A stretch of 64,000 bases of DNA from an uncultured Clostridia bacterium (GCA_947053925.1 CAMRUG010000004.1:1-64000); one strand, 5' to 3'. Counted from the first letter of the stretch, positions 17,480-27,438 are shown. The notes: generated from the sequence alone by a model not told the origin. A program made the numbers and translations.

Positions 17480-17508
17480 TGACAAAATAGAACAAATGTT
17501 TTATAATT
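17480..17508 (+). promoter_or_regulatory. dinB promoter with embedded LexA-type SOS box
   Basis: TTGACA (17480-17485) N17 TATAAT (17503-17508); spacer contains GAACAAATGTTT (17491-17502). Confidence 0.75.
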
Positions 17509-17582
17509 GTAAAACAATATATTTTTATTGAATATGATTAAATGAATTACCGTTAGTATTAACTTTTAGAGGCAAGTAGAGT

Positions 17583-18806
17583 ATGGACATATTGCATTGC
17601 GATCTTAACAATTTTTACGCTTCGGTAGAGCAGACGTTGAATCCCGAACTGCAAGGAAAGTACATTGCGGTATCGGGCAACCCCGAAACGCGCAGCGGAG
17701 TAATTCTTGCAAAAAACACGGCGGCTAAACAAATGGGCGTATTAACGGGAGAGCCTATTTGGCAAGCAAAGCAAAAGTGCCCCGAGCTTATTTGCGTGCC
17801 GCCGCATTTTGAGTATTATGTGCATTATTCTAAACGTGTGCGGGCTATATACGAACGCTATACCGACAAGGTAGAGGGTTTTGGTTTGGACGAGTGCTGG
17901 CTGGATGTTACGCACAGCAAAATATTCGGCACACCTTACGAAATTGCCGAAAAAATCCGCGCCGAAGTTAAGGCGGAAACAGGCTTGACAATATCTGTCG
18001 GAGTATCTTTTACCAAGACTTTTGCAAAGTTGGGAAGCGACCTTAAGAAGCCCGATGCGACTACCGTTATTTCTCGCGAAAACTACAAGCAGGTAGTGTG
18101 GACGTTGCCTGTACGCGAAATGCTGCTAATAGGTAAACACACCGAAGACAAACTTAACGAGATGGGAATATTTACTTTGGGCGACCTTGCAAACGGCAGT
18201 GTGGTTGCCTTAAAAAAGCGCTTTGGAATAGTTGGCGAAAGGCTGTACCGAGCCGCGCGCGGAGAAGACGAGGAAGAAGTACGCGAAGCCCATACCGAAA
18301 GAGATATAAAGAGCGTAAGCCACGGTACGACAACGCTTAGAGATATGGTAACGTACGAGGACGCGAATAAAGTTATTTTTTATCTTTCGGATATGGTTGC
18401 AACCCGACTGCGCCGTTACGGATATGTAGGCGAAGTAGTGCATTTGTATATACGCCGAAACGACCTTACTTACGAAGGAAAACAACGCAAAATAAGCGCC
18501 ACACACATTGCCGACGATATATATCACGCTGCTTTGGAGCTTTTAAAGAGCCTTTGGCGCGGCGAAGCAGACAAACCGTTACGTTCTTTGACCGTTGGTG
18601 TTTCGGGCTTGTACGAAGTGTATTTGGGCGCGCAAATGAGTCTTTTTGACGAGCGCAAAGACAAGAACGAGCAGTTAGAATATTACCTTGACCGTATACG
18701 AAAAAAGTACGGTTTTAATGCTATTACGCGCGCAGGCATACTGGATAACGACCTGCTTTCTAACAAGCTTTTCAGCGAGGAGGACCTTTTGCCGTTTAAA
18801 AGATAG
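17583..18806 (+). CDS. dinB: DNA polymerase IV / Y-family polymerase
   Basis: MDILHCDLNNFYASVEQTLNPELQGKYIAVSG...GFGLDECWLDVTHSK...TISVGVSFTKTFAKLGSDLKKP. Confidence 0.93.
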   Translation: MDILHCDLNNFYASVEQTLNPELQGKYIAVSGNPETRSGVILAKNTAAKQMGVLTGEPIWQAKQKCPELICVPPHFEYYVHYSKRVRAIYERYTDKVEGFGLDECWLDVTHSKIFGTPYEIAEKIRAEVKAETGLTISVGVSFTKTFAKLGSDLKKPDATTVISRENYKQVVWTLPVREMLLIGKHTEDKLNEMGIFTLGDLANGSVVALKKRFGIVGERLYRAARGEDEEEVREAHTERDIKSVSHGTTTLRDMVTYEDANKVIFYLSDMVATRLRRYGYVGEVVHLYIRRNDLTYEGKQRKISATHIADDIYHAALELLKSLWRGEADKPLRSLTVGVSGLYEVYLGAQMSLFDERKDKNEQLEYYLDRIRKKYGFNAITRAGILDNDLLSNKLFSEEDLLPFKR

Positions 18807-19212
18807 TAAACTGTTTTTTAGGTAAATGGTTGCCGTTTGAGCATATATTTAAAATTTATAAAGTGTGGAAACAGGCTAGTTAGGAAGATGTTTTAATGCA
18901 CGGAATTTATTTTATTATAACTAAGTTTTATTTGAAAATAAGTTTCAATGTCAGAACTTTTAATTGCAAAAATAGGGCATTTTTTATAAGTTTTGACGCT
19001 GATTTTAGCCGTTTTTGAGTAACTTTTATAACAAATTTACGGTTTTAGCGCCGATTTTACCAAAAAATTGCGCAAACTTGCCTGTTTTTGCCCCACAAAT
19101 GCCACGACTAAAATACCCGTAAATTCCCCGTAAATTTCCCGCCTTTTATCCCGTAAAATGCAGGAAATCCAATCGGGCATTGACACACAATTATAACAAA
19201 AATTTCAACCCC

Positions 19213-19247
19213 AAAAGCGACGAAACTTAACGATTTCGTCGCTTTTT
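19213..19247 (+). terminator. Terminator near the left end of the element
   Basis: AAAGCGACGAAActtaacgaTTTCGTCGCTTTTT. Confidence 0.75.
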
Positions 19248-19352
19248 ATAATTTGCTAATAATTACCGGCTATTGACTTTATGTGTATTTTTTTGTATAC
19301 TAAAAAACACAAGTTTTTTTTGATAATGACAATTATACTTGAGAGGAAATAT

Positions 19353-20762
19353 ATGAGAGTACTATCTACAAAATTGAATCTTATTGAAAGTGTAACTGAT
19401 TCGCAGTTTTATGAAACAATTATTAAGTGGCTAAAGTCAGCTGGGCCATATAAAAAAGTTGGAGAAATGTTTGAATCTTGTGAAGATAAAAATAATGTTC
19501 ATTTTGTGGCAGACTACTGTATGCTTGATACATTAAATATAGAAAATGAAGCTGGCATTTATAACGTTGTTAAACTTGAAAATATTTTTCACTCACAGAC
19601 TTGGACGACAGAAATTATCTTAGCGGTTACTGCAAACGAAAAAGTTGTGTATTTTCATATCGACTGTTCACGTGATGTAACGCGTTTTGATGAAGTACCT
19701 GCAATGCGTAGTGATGTTATAAGAGCATTTGTAAATAGCGGATACATTAGGCAACCAGTCATACCGATTATAGAGAATCCTCTTGATTTGAATGTCGATG
19801 TGATGAATTTAATTGTATCAGGGATTCAAGAGAAATATACTGCGGAAATTCCCCTTATTTTAATTACCTCTTATTTCGATTCTTTTGCAGGTGAGATAGA
19901 CGAAGAAATACTTGCTAGAAAACTCGCAGGATTAGCATATGTAGTAAAATGCAGCAATGAAGATACGCGAGTACTTAAGGATAAGGCACATCGTAAGGCA
20001 CCATTTAACGGTACGGTCGCGATTTATAGTAAAGGTGGAAAATCGAAGCAGTTTCGAAAGGATGATGTTTTTCATGGTGTGGCACTAGATTCGTTAGTAT
20101 CGCAGGAGGTACTGCGTTACATTACGGCAAAAGTAGACGCTGAGGCGCCTACGTGGGAATTACTACATACCGAAATAGTTCACGCTCAGGCAAAGCATAA
20201 TGAAGAAATGTTGGGTTTGGCTTTTGATGAAAATGAAGCACTGGATGAACAATTGAAAAAAGCAAAAGAGCGCATCTCTATGCTAGTTCAGGAAAACCTC
20301 CAATTAAAAGCCAAAACTGACAGTTTGGAAGTTGCGTTAAAGTTGAGTGAATCGGGAAAACCGATTTTGAAAAAATCTGATATTCCAGAATTTTTCGAAG
20401 GTGAGCAGCATGATTTAGTGGTTTCGATCTTGCAAAGAGCACTTTCTACTAGTGGCACGAGTGAAACAAGAAGATATGAGTTGCTCACAGATTTACTAAA
20501 AAAGAATCAAATTTTAGGCAACGGCAAGGAGGTTTTTGAAGTTGTAAAATCAATTTTTTCTAATGGCGAAGAAATGACTTCAAAAGATATTTCCGAACTG
20601 AAACGCATTGGGTTTGAAATTGTGAGTGAAACCCCTCATTACAAACTCGTGTACAAGAGAAGCAAATATTGGTTCACGGTATCAAAAACCGCTAGTGATA
20701 AAAAGCGAAGTGGAAAGAATCTGATGTCAGATATTACTAGAAGGCTCTCTGTTTATAAGTGA
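19353..20762 (+). CDS. Uncharacterised protein with central coiled coil, possible defence effector
   Basis: MRVLSTKLNLIESVTDSQFYETIIKWLKSAG...; EQLKKAKERISMLVQENLQLKAKTDSLEVALK coiled coil; HicA-like-looking C-terminus GFEIVSETPHYKLVYKRSKYWFTVSKTASDKKRSGKN. Confidence 0.6.
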   Translation: MRVLSTKLNLIESVTDSQFYETIIKWLKSAGPYKKVGEMFESCEDKNNVHFVADYCMLDTLNIENEAGIYNVVKLENIFHSQTWTTEIILAVTANEKVVYFHIDCSRDVTRFDEVPAMRSDVIRAFVNSGYIRQPVIPIIENPLDLNVDVMNLIVSGIQEKYTAEIPLILITSYFDSFAGEIDEEILARKLAGLAYVVKCSNEDTRVLKDKAHRKAPFNGTVAIYSKGGKSKQFRKDDVFHGVALDSLVSQEVLRYITAKVDAEAPTWELLHTEIVHAQAKHNEEMLGLAFDENEALDEQLKKAKERISMLVQENLQLKAKTDSLEVALKLSESGKPILKKSDIPEFFEGEQHDLVVSILQRALSTSGTSETRRYELLTDLLKKNQILGNGKEVFEVVKSIFSNGEEMTSKDISELKRIGFEIVSETPHYKLVYKRSKYWFTVSKTASDKKRSGKNLMSDITRRLSVYK

Positions 20763-20880
20763 TGTTGTTTTAATCCAACACAAAGAACATAACTAACAAA
20801 ACTAAACTTTTTAACAAAATTATCGTTAAAATCATTGACAAAAATTGAACTAAATGTTAATATAAAATTAGGTGATAAAA

Positions 20881-21348
20881 ATGCTCAATAATTTGAAATT
20901 AATTAGAGAAATATATGGAGTTTCTCAAGATACAGTTGCGAAAGTGGCAGGAGTAAGCAGGTCAACGGTGTCTCAATGGGAAACGGGGCTATTGACGGCT
21001 TCACAAGTCAAATTGGAGCAGTTATCAATTTTTTTTGGAATAGGACCAGACTTTTTTTATGAAAAAAATTTGGATGATGAGGCTAAAGAGTTAATTCGTG
21101 CTACTGCTAAGAGGGAGAAAGTAATTGTTGCTGCTAATGCCGAAAGAGATAAAGCAAATGAACTGGCATATTTTCTTGAAAATACTAGTTTTAGAAAACA
21201 GATGGCGAATTTTATGTATGCAATGAAAATGATGCTAGCGTTGTCCGATGAAGCGACGATAAATGATTTAGAAGAGGCATCGATAATTACTAAAAAGATG
21301 AGCAAAAGATTAGATGCAATATATGAAATAAGAAAAGGTGAAGAATAA
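20881..21348 (+). CDS. XRE-family transcriptional regulator
   Basis: MLNNLKLIREIYGVSQDTVAKVAGVSRSTVSQWETGLLTASQVKLEQLSIFFGIGPDFF. Confidence 0.85.
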   Translation: MLNNLKLIREIYGVSQDTVAKVAGVSRSTVSQWETGLLTASQVKLEQLSIFFGIGPDFFYEKNLDDEAKELIRATAKREKVIVAANAERDKANELAYFLENTSFRKQMANFMYAMKMMLALSDEATINDLEEASIITKKMSKRLDAIYEIRKGEE

Positions 21349-21494
21349 TTAATTTGATTATATAATGAATAAGAGAAAACCCTCTTGAGTGCTAGTCAAG
21401 AAGGCCTTGTAAGATACATATAAAATATGCTCTAACACAATTATTTTATCATGTTATTTTAGATAAGTCAACGATATGATTTAGAAAATCACTT

Positions 21495-21542
21495 ATAGCT
21501 CTTATTCTTGATATAAAATATTATAAGGAGGTAAGAGCTATG
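21495..21542 (+). promoter_or_regulatory. Hairpin overlapping the start codon and enclosing the RBS of the next gene
   Basis: ATAGCTCTTA (21495-21504) / TAAGAGCTAT (21532-21541) perfect 10-bp arms; loop holds AAGGAGG; ATG at 21540-21542. Confidence 0.6.
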
Positions 21543-21821
21543 TTGTATGCAACTAAAATATCAATGAAGCGAGGCTGCGAAAATTCAGAGAGTGTTCTGG
21601 AAATTGATCAAATATATGTTGATGATTTCAATGGTCATGCAAATTGGTATAAAAAGGCAGATCTTTATGATTTAATTCGTTATAAAAATGGTGTAATTAA
21701 AGTCTATAGATCTCCATATCCAGTGCTTGAGGCAGTTCTGAGTGTAAATGGTGAGAAATATGTTCGTTCAGAAGCAAATAACTGGAAGCGAGATAATTTA
21801 CTCGCATTGCCAAGATATTAA
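21540..21821 (+). CDS. DUF3892-like small protein
   Basis: MLYATKISMKRG...NWYKKADLYDLIRYKNGVIKVYRSPYPVLEAVLSVNGEKYVRSEANNWKRDNLLALPRY; family assigned by pattern recall. Confidence 0.55.
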   Translation: MLYATKISMKRGCENSESVLEIDQIYVDDFNGHANWYKKADLYDLIRYKNGVIKVYRSPYPVLEAVLSVNGEKYVRSEANNWKRDNLLALPRY

Positions 21822-22049
21822 ACAAAATAGAGTCGAGAAAAATACTCGGCTCTTTTTTTGTTAAAAGAAAACCATTAGATAGTCTGCTACTAATGTTGTT
21901 TGTTTTTGCTAGAATCTTTATCATTTTTTTATAAAATGAACATTAGGTGTGAGCTCGCACTCACGTGAGTGAAATATAGTTAAAATATTGACAAAATATT
22001 GGCAATAAGTATTGTAAATTCACTCAAATTGTGATAAAATATTAGCACC

Positions 22050-22343
22050 ATGAAAAATCAATACGATATTTCTACATTTGTTAATGTGCTGACCGTACAG
22101 GCAGCAGGAAAAAATCTGTGCGAACGCTTCAAAAAAAGGCGCAAGGAAATGGGACTTTCTCAAAGAGAAATGGCAATGCAATCGGGCGTTAATTATTCGT
22201 CGTTGCGCCGTTTTGAAAGCACGGGTGAAATTTCTTTTGTTTCTCTTTTGAATCTTGCCAAGGTGTTGGGGTGTTTGGAAGACTTCAACGCCGTTTTTGC
22301 AACACCCATTATCAAAGATTTAAAGGACTACAACAATGATTGA
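22050..22343 (+). CDS. hipB: HipB-like XRE antitoxin/regulator
   Basis: GKNLCERFKKRRKEMGLSQREMAMQSGVNYSSLRRFESTGEISFVSLLNLAKVLG; overlaps hipA start. Confidence 0.8.
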   Translation: MKNQYDISTFVNVLTVQAAGKNLCERFKKRRKEMGLSQREMAMQSGVNYSSLRRFESTGEISFVSLLNLAKVLGCLEDFNAVFATPIIKDLKDYNND

Positions 22344-23436
22344 CAACGTCAAAAAACTAACGGTAAAATACAACGGCAAAACTGTCGGCATTTTGTCGGA
22401 AATCGAAACGGGGCAAATCGCGTTTCAGTACGACGAAAAATGGTGCAAAAACGGGTTTTCGGTCTCGCCCATTTCGTTGCCGCTTTCGCGCGAGGTGTAT
22501 ATAAACCGCAAGCCGACGTTCGGCGGATTGTATGGCGTGTTTAACGATTCTTTGCCGGACGGTTGGGGCGAATTGTTGGTTGCGCGGATGCTTTCGCGGC
22601 AAGGGTTGGATTACGGGAAATTGTCGCCGTTGACAAAGTTGTCCATTGTTGGCGAAAACGGCTTGGGGGGATTGACATATGAACCGTCGCAGGCGGACAA
22701 GGAGCAAATAAGTTTCGATTTGGATACGTTGGCGCAACAGGCGGCGCAGTTGCTTGATGACGGCACCGTTGGCGATGACTTTGACAAAATATACAGGCTA
22801 GGCGGTTCAAGCGGCGGAGCGCGTCCTAAGGCACATATTCGCGACGGTGAGGACGAGTGGATTGTAAAATTTCCATGCAGAATCGATCCTGCGAATGTTG
22901 GCGAACTTGAATATAATGCGAATATGCTAGCAAAGAAGTGCGGAATAGATGTGAACGAGTGCAAACTGTTTCCGTCGCAAATTTGTAGCGGTTACTTCGG
23001 CGCAAAGCGTTTTGACCGAGTGGGCGGAAAGCGTGTGCATATGGTGTCGCTATCGTCTATTTTGGAGACGACGCACCGCATTGCAAACTTGGATTATATG
23101 CACTTGTTTCAGGTGATTTCGGTGGTGTGCAAGGATATGGACGATATGAGCGAGGCGTACCGCAGAATGTGCTTTAACGTGTTGTACGGCAACCGCGACG
23201 ACCATGGCAAAAACTTTGCGTTTATTTATGACGAGAAACTGCAAGGCTACTGCCTGTCGCCGGCGTACGACATAACCCAAACGCCCAACAAACCCGAACA
23301 CGAAATGACCGTCCTCGGCAACGCCAAACCAACCGAAAAGGATTTGCTTCCAATTGCCAAAGAATTTGATATATCATTAACTATATCAAAGACAATATTT
23401 GATCGAATTTCGTTAATTTGCAATAGCATTAAGTAA
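22336..23436 (+). CDS. hipA: HipA-family serine/threonine kinase toxin
   Basis: GGLYGVFNDSLPDGWGELLVARML...RLGGSSGGARPKAHI...WIVKFPCRIDP...RMCFNVLYGNRDDHGKNFAFIYD...LSPAYDITQTP. Confidence 0.9.
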   Translation: MIDNVKKLTVKYNGKTVGILSEIETGQIAFQYDEKWCKNGFSVSPISLPLSREVYINRKPTFGGLYGVFNDSLPDGWGELLVARMLSRQGLDYGKLSPLTKLSIVGENGLGGLTYEPSQADKEQISFDLDTLAQQAAQLLDDGTVGDDFDKIYRLGGSSGGARPKAHIRDGEDEWIVKFPCRIDPANVGELEYNANMLAKKCGIDVNECKLFPSQICSGYFGAKRFDRVGGKRVHMVSLSSILETTHRIANLDYMHLFQVISVVCKDMDDMSEAYRRMCFNVLYGNRDDHGKNFAFIYDEKLQGYCLSPAYDITQTPNKPEHEMTVLGNAKPTEKDLLPIAKEFDISLTISKTIFDRISLICNSIK

Positions 23437-23669
23437 GCGTATTCATTTTAAAATAAAACTTTGCTTGTACAATGGAAGGTTTAATGGTACAAAGATTGTA
23501 TATAAGTTATGACTAGTTAATATGGTTGCGTTGCAAATTTTGTGATAGAATTAAAGCTGTAGTTGTTTTTTTGCTTGAGTCTTTAGATGATAGTATAAAA
23601 TTCAATCTTTAGTTTCTATGTGCAGTGTATTTATATTCAATAATGAAGAAATTTATAAAGGAGTATAAT

Positions 23670-24878
23670 ATGTCTTATCATGAAGCGCCACAACAAATGG
23701 CTGGTTATCTTTATCAAGTTGTGCAATCATTATTGCTTTTGCTTGATAGTGATGATCCGTCGTATAGTATTTGTATTGAAAAATTTGACGATATTGCTTT
23801 TATAGAAAATGGTAGTCCGAAGGATTTAATACAAGTAAAGCATCATAAAAATCGCCAAGGAAATTTGTCTGACTTGAGTGTTGATCTATGGCGAAGTATA
23901 AGCAGTTGGTGTGATGCAATTCGCAATTATGATTTAGATATAGTTAGCACTAATTTTATTATTATTACTACTGCATCTGCAACGAATGATTCTATTGCTT
24001 GGTATTTATCTCAAAATCAGAAACAGCGTAATGTTGACACAGCAATTAAAAAAATACAAACAATAACAAAAAAGAAGAGCAATGTGGTACAAAAGTTTAT
24101 TGATAATTTTCAGTCTCTATCGAAAATCCAACAAGAACAATTGATTTCTCAAATATTTATAATAGATAACAGCTGTAAATTGATAGATTATCGCACTGAA
24201 TTAAAAAAGAGATTGCGATTGGGAACCTTGCCTAAATATTTAGAAAGTATATGTGATGAACTTGAAGGTTGGTGGTTTCAAAAAGCAATAAGTTTTCTCT
24301 GCGAAGAAGATGTTAATTGTATTAAACAAAGGGAAGTTCAAGCGAAATTGTATGATATATTTCAATCTTATCAAGACGATAATTTGCCGATAACTATAGA
24401 TTCGAATATTTCTCCTACTGCAGAAGAAATCCGAGAATTAGGAATGGATACAAGAATTTTTTTAGAACAGCTAAAACTTATATGTTTAACTGACAAGAGA
24501 ATGCAATTGGCGCTTAAAGATTATTATAATGCATATCGTCAAAAAGCTATGTGGATACGAGAAGAACTATTGTATGTAAATGATTTGGAGAATTATGAAA
24601 AAAGATTAATTGACGAGTGGGAGCGCTTATTTGAGATAAGTAAAGAGCATCTTGAGCGTTTTAATAAAGATGAACAAAGGCGCATAGAAGAGGGAAGAGA
24701 ATTATATAATAAAATTCAAGATTTAGATATTAAAATTAAAGATAGGGTTTCTAGTCCGTTTATAATGAGGGGCTCATATCAACAACTTTCCAATGAATTA
24801 AAAGTTGGCTGGCATGTTGATTTTTATAAACGACTATATAATTTGTTGCGCGGAGGAAAAAATGAGAAATTGGGATAA
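23670..24878 (+). CDS. ABC-three component (ABC-3C)-type system, first (dsDNA-sensor/CTD-type) protein
   Basis: MSYHEAPQQMAGYLYQVVQSLLLLLDSDDPSYSICIEKFDDIAFIENGSPKDLIQVKHH; genetic context with middle component and DUF3732-like ATPase. Confidence 0.65.
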   Translation: MSYHEAPQQMAGYLYQVVQSLLLLLDSDDPSYSICIEKFDDIAFIENGSPKDLIQVKHHKNRQGNLSDLSVDLWRSISSWCDAIRNYDLDIVSTNFIIITTASATNDSIAWYLSQNQKQRNVDTAIKKIQTITKKKSNVVQKFIDNFQSLSKIQQEQLISQIFIIDNSCKLIDYRTELKKRLRLGTLPKYLESICDELEGWWFQKAISFLCEEDVNCIKQREVQAKLYDIFQSYQDDNLPITIDSNISPTAEEIRELGMDTRIFLEQLKLICLTDKRMQLALKDYYNAYRQKAMWIREELLYVNDLENYEKRLIDEWERLFEISKEHLERFNKDEQRRIEEGRELYNKIQDLDIKIKDRVSSPFIMRGSYQQLSNELKVGWHVDFYKRLYNLLRGGKNEKLG

Positions 24879-25344
24879 GCGTTGTAGAGAAATAGCATAT
24901 TTGTTAAATCCTGCATTTTGCGCAGGTATAATCTTTGAGACTATAACGTCTTATTATAATGAAAAGAAACAGCAATTTCCATTCCCATTAGTCTATTTAG
25001 TTTTACCAATTGTATTACATAAAAAAACGCGAGAATCAATAAATTCACGAACGCATATGAAAGTTTTTTTACAGCGAAATCCGGAATGCTTAGTAGGATT
25101 TGCAGAAAGAGCCAAAGATTTAGTGGTCATTACAAATGAGAGCTTGGAATTCTTGTTGAAGTGTAATATAATTAGATTTAAAAATGGTACATTGGAAGTT
25201 CAAGGTCTATTGAAGAAGAAATTGCAAAATACAATGGACGATGAAATAGTGGATTGCTATAAGAAAGCTAATTCCATAGGGAAATGGTTTGCACGAAATG
25301 GAATGGTTGAAAATATTTATCAATGTTGGGGAGTAAGGCCGTAA
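24862..25344 (+). CDS. ABC-3C-type middle component
   Basis: MRNWDKRCREIAYLLNPAFCAGIIFETITSYYNEKKQQFPFPLVYLVLPIVLHKKTRESI; overlaps flanking genes. Confidence 0.65.
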   Translation: MRNWDKRCREIAYLLNPAFCAGIIFETITSYYNEKKQQFPFPLVYLVLPIVLHKKTRESINSRTHMKVFLQRNPECLVGFAERAKDLVVITNESLEFLLKCNIIRFKNGTLEVQGLLKKKLQNTMDDEIVDCYKKANSIGKWFARNGMVENIYQCWGVRP

Positions 25345-27254
25345 TGCAAATTGAAAAATTAATAATATATGGTAAAAATGGAAAAATACGAGTTCTTAAA
25401 TTTGAAGTTGGAGAACTTAATATAATATCTGGCAGATCAAAAACAGGCAAATCGGTTATTGGAGACATTATAGATTATTGTTTTGGTGGCAATACATGTA
25501 ATATTGCTGAAGGAGTGGTTAGAAATACTGCTGAATGGTATGCTCTACTATTAAATAATGCAGGTGAACATATATTTATAGGCAGAAAAAATCCAGAACA
25601 AGGTCAATCTTCATGCAGTATATGTTGTTATCAATTAGGGATTTCAGATTTTCCTAAAGATATTACTCAAACTGTAAAAGTTGATGTTAATGGACTGGAA
25701 CAATTTTTATCAAATAAAATTGGCATTATAAACAATATTCATATGCCGATTGAAGGACAAACAAGGCAACCGCTAGTTGCAAATATAAGGCATTCTCTTG
25801 CATTTTGTATCCAAAATCAAGATGAAATAGCCGCACAAAAAACATTATTTCATAAACAGAATGATGGGTTTGTTATGCAAGCAATCAAAGATACAATCCC
25901 TTATTTTTTAGGAATTATTAATGAAGATACTATTAGGTTGCTTTCAGAAAAATCGCTACTTAAAAGAGAATGTATAAATATTAGAAAATCATTAACTGAG
26001 TTGGAACAAATAAAAGGTCCTGGTTTGGAACGCGCAGTGGCATTAGTCGAAGAAGCAAAAGGAGTAGGTTTGCTTTCTGATGTGACTCAAATTGATTTTA
26101 GCAACTATTTGTCAGTTAGGGAAGTTTTTACTAATATAGTTAAATGGGAGCCAGAGGAAGTTTTTATTTCTGGGATGGATCGTATCAGCTTCTTGCAAAC
26201 TGAAGTTCAGGGAATGCAAAAAGAATTAGAAGATTGTGAGTATGCTATTAAAAGCATTAAGGAATTTGTTGGAAGTCATGATGGCTATGAAAGGGAAATC
26301 AACCATCAAATCAATAGATTGAAATCAATAGGATTGTTTGAAGAATTAAATTTTGACGAAGGGGTTTGTCCTTTCTGTTCTCAAAAATTAGATGGTGAAT
26401 CGCCAATAGTTTTGCAAATTAAGGAATCAATTGAACGACTGGCTATTAATCTAGAAACAACGAGTCGTGATACTCCGTATCTTGATAAACAATTGGATGA
26501 CCTTAAAAGTAAAAAACAAAGTTTAATTGAAAAAATTAAACAAGCAAACATTGAAATAAATGCATTGTATAAAGCAAATTCGAATGCACAAATTTACAAG
26601 GATTTAAATGAACGTCGAGCCAAGGTTATTGGGAGGATCAGTTTGTGGCTAGATAGTGTATATTTAATTGATGACTCTACAAAGAAAAAAGAACAACTTA
26701 TAGCAAAACAAAATAGAATAAACGAAATAGACGAACTATTAAGTCAAGATTTGGTAGAAGATAAAAAACAGTCTATTTTGAATCGTATGTCGGTAGATAT
26801 GTCTAAATGGGCTAAAGAACTAAAATTAGAACATTCTGAATTTCCGTATCGTTTAGACATAAACAAAATGACCGTTGTTGTTGATAAGGAACGCCCAGTA
26901 CCATTGCAACAACTAGGTAGCGGTTCAAATTGGCTGGGGTGTCATCTAATTGCGTTCTTTGCACTACACAAGGTGTTCATTAATCGTCGAAGACCTGTGC
27001 CACAATTTATATTTATAGATCAGCCCTCGCAAGTATATTTTCCTTCCGAAGACGATGCGAGAAAAGTGGATAGTCAAGAAATAAGGATGATTTATAAATT
27101 TATTTATAAAATGGTGATAGAATTAAGTCCAAATTTACAAGTGATAATTGTTGATCATGCTGATATTAAAGAAGATTATTTTAAAAATGCTATTGTAGAA
27201 GAGTGGTGGAATGATGGTTGTGCGCTTATACCATCATCGTGGTACAAAGAATAG
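25344..27254 (+). CDS. DUF3732/ABC-3C-type SMC-like ATPase
   Basis: MQIEKLIIYGKNGKIRVLKFEVGELNIISGRSKTGKSVIGDIIDYCFG...VCPFCSQKL...QFIFIDQPSQVYFP...VIIVDHADI. Confidence 0.8.
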   Translation: MQIEKLIIYGKNGKIRVLKFEVGELNIISGRSKTGKSVIGDIIDYCFGGNTCNIAEGVVRNTAEWYALLLNNAGEHIFIGRKNPEQGQSSCSICCYQLGISDFPKDITQTVKVDVNGLEQFLSNKIGIINNIHMPIEGQTRQPLVANIRHSLAFCIQNQDEIAAQKTLFHKQNDGFVMQAIKDTIPYFLGIINEDTIRLLSEKSLLKRECINIRKSLTELEQIKGPGLERAVALVEEAKGVGLLSDVTQIDFSNYLSVREVFTNIVKWEPEEVFISGMDRISFLQTEVQGMQKELEDCEYAIKSIKEFVGSHDGYEREINHQINRLKSIGLFEELNFDEGVCPFCSQKLDGESPIVLQIKESIERLAINLETTSRDTPYLDKQLDDLKSKKQSLIEKIKQANIEINALYKANSNAQIYKDLNERRAKVIGRISLWLDSVYLIDDSTKKKEQLIAKQNRINEIDELLSQDLVEDKKQSILNRMSVDMSKWAKELKLEHSEFPYRLDINKMTVVVDKERPVPLQQLGSGSNWLGCHLIAFFALHKVFINRRRPVPQFIFIDQPSQVYFPSEDDARKVDSQEIRMIYKFIYKMVIELSPNLQVIIVDHADIKEDYFKNAIVEEWWNDGCALIPSSWYKE

Positions 27255-27438
27255 AATTTATAGGCTGGTTCATTTACTCAAGTGAACCAGTTTTTATTTC
27301 GGTGTGTTAGAGCTCTGCATTACTATTAATATGTTAGTGTTAAATAACAAATATTTTGTTTAAAAACTCGTACATTTGTATTGTAAATGATAGTTTTGTG
27401 TGTTATAATTTATTTATATTACTAAAAGGTACATTTAT

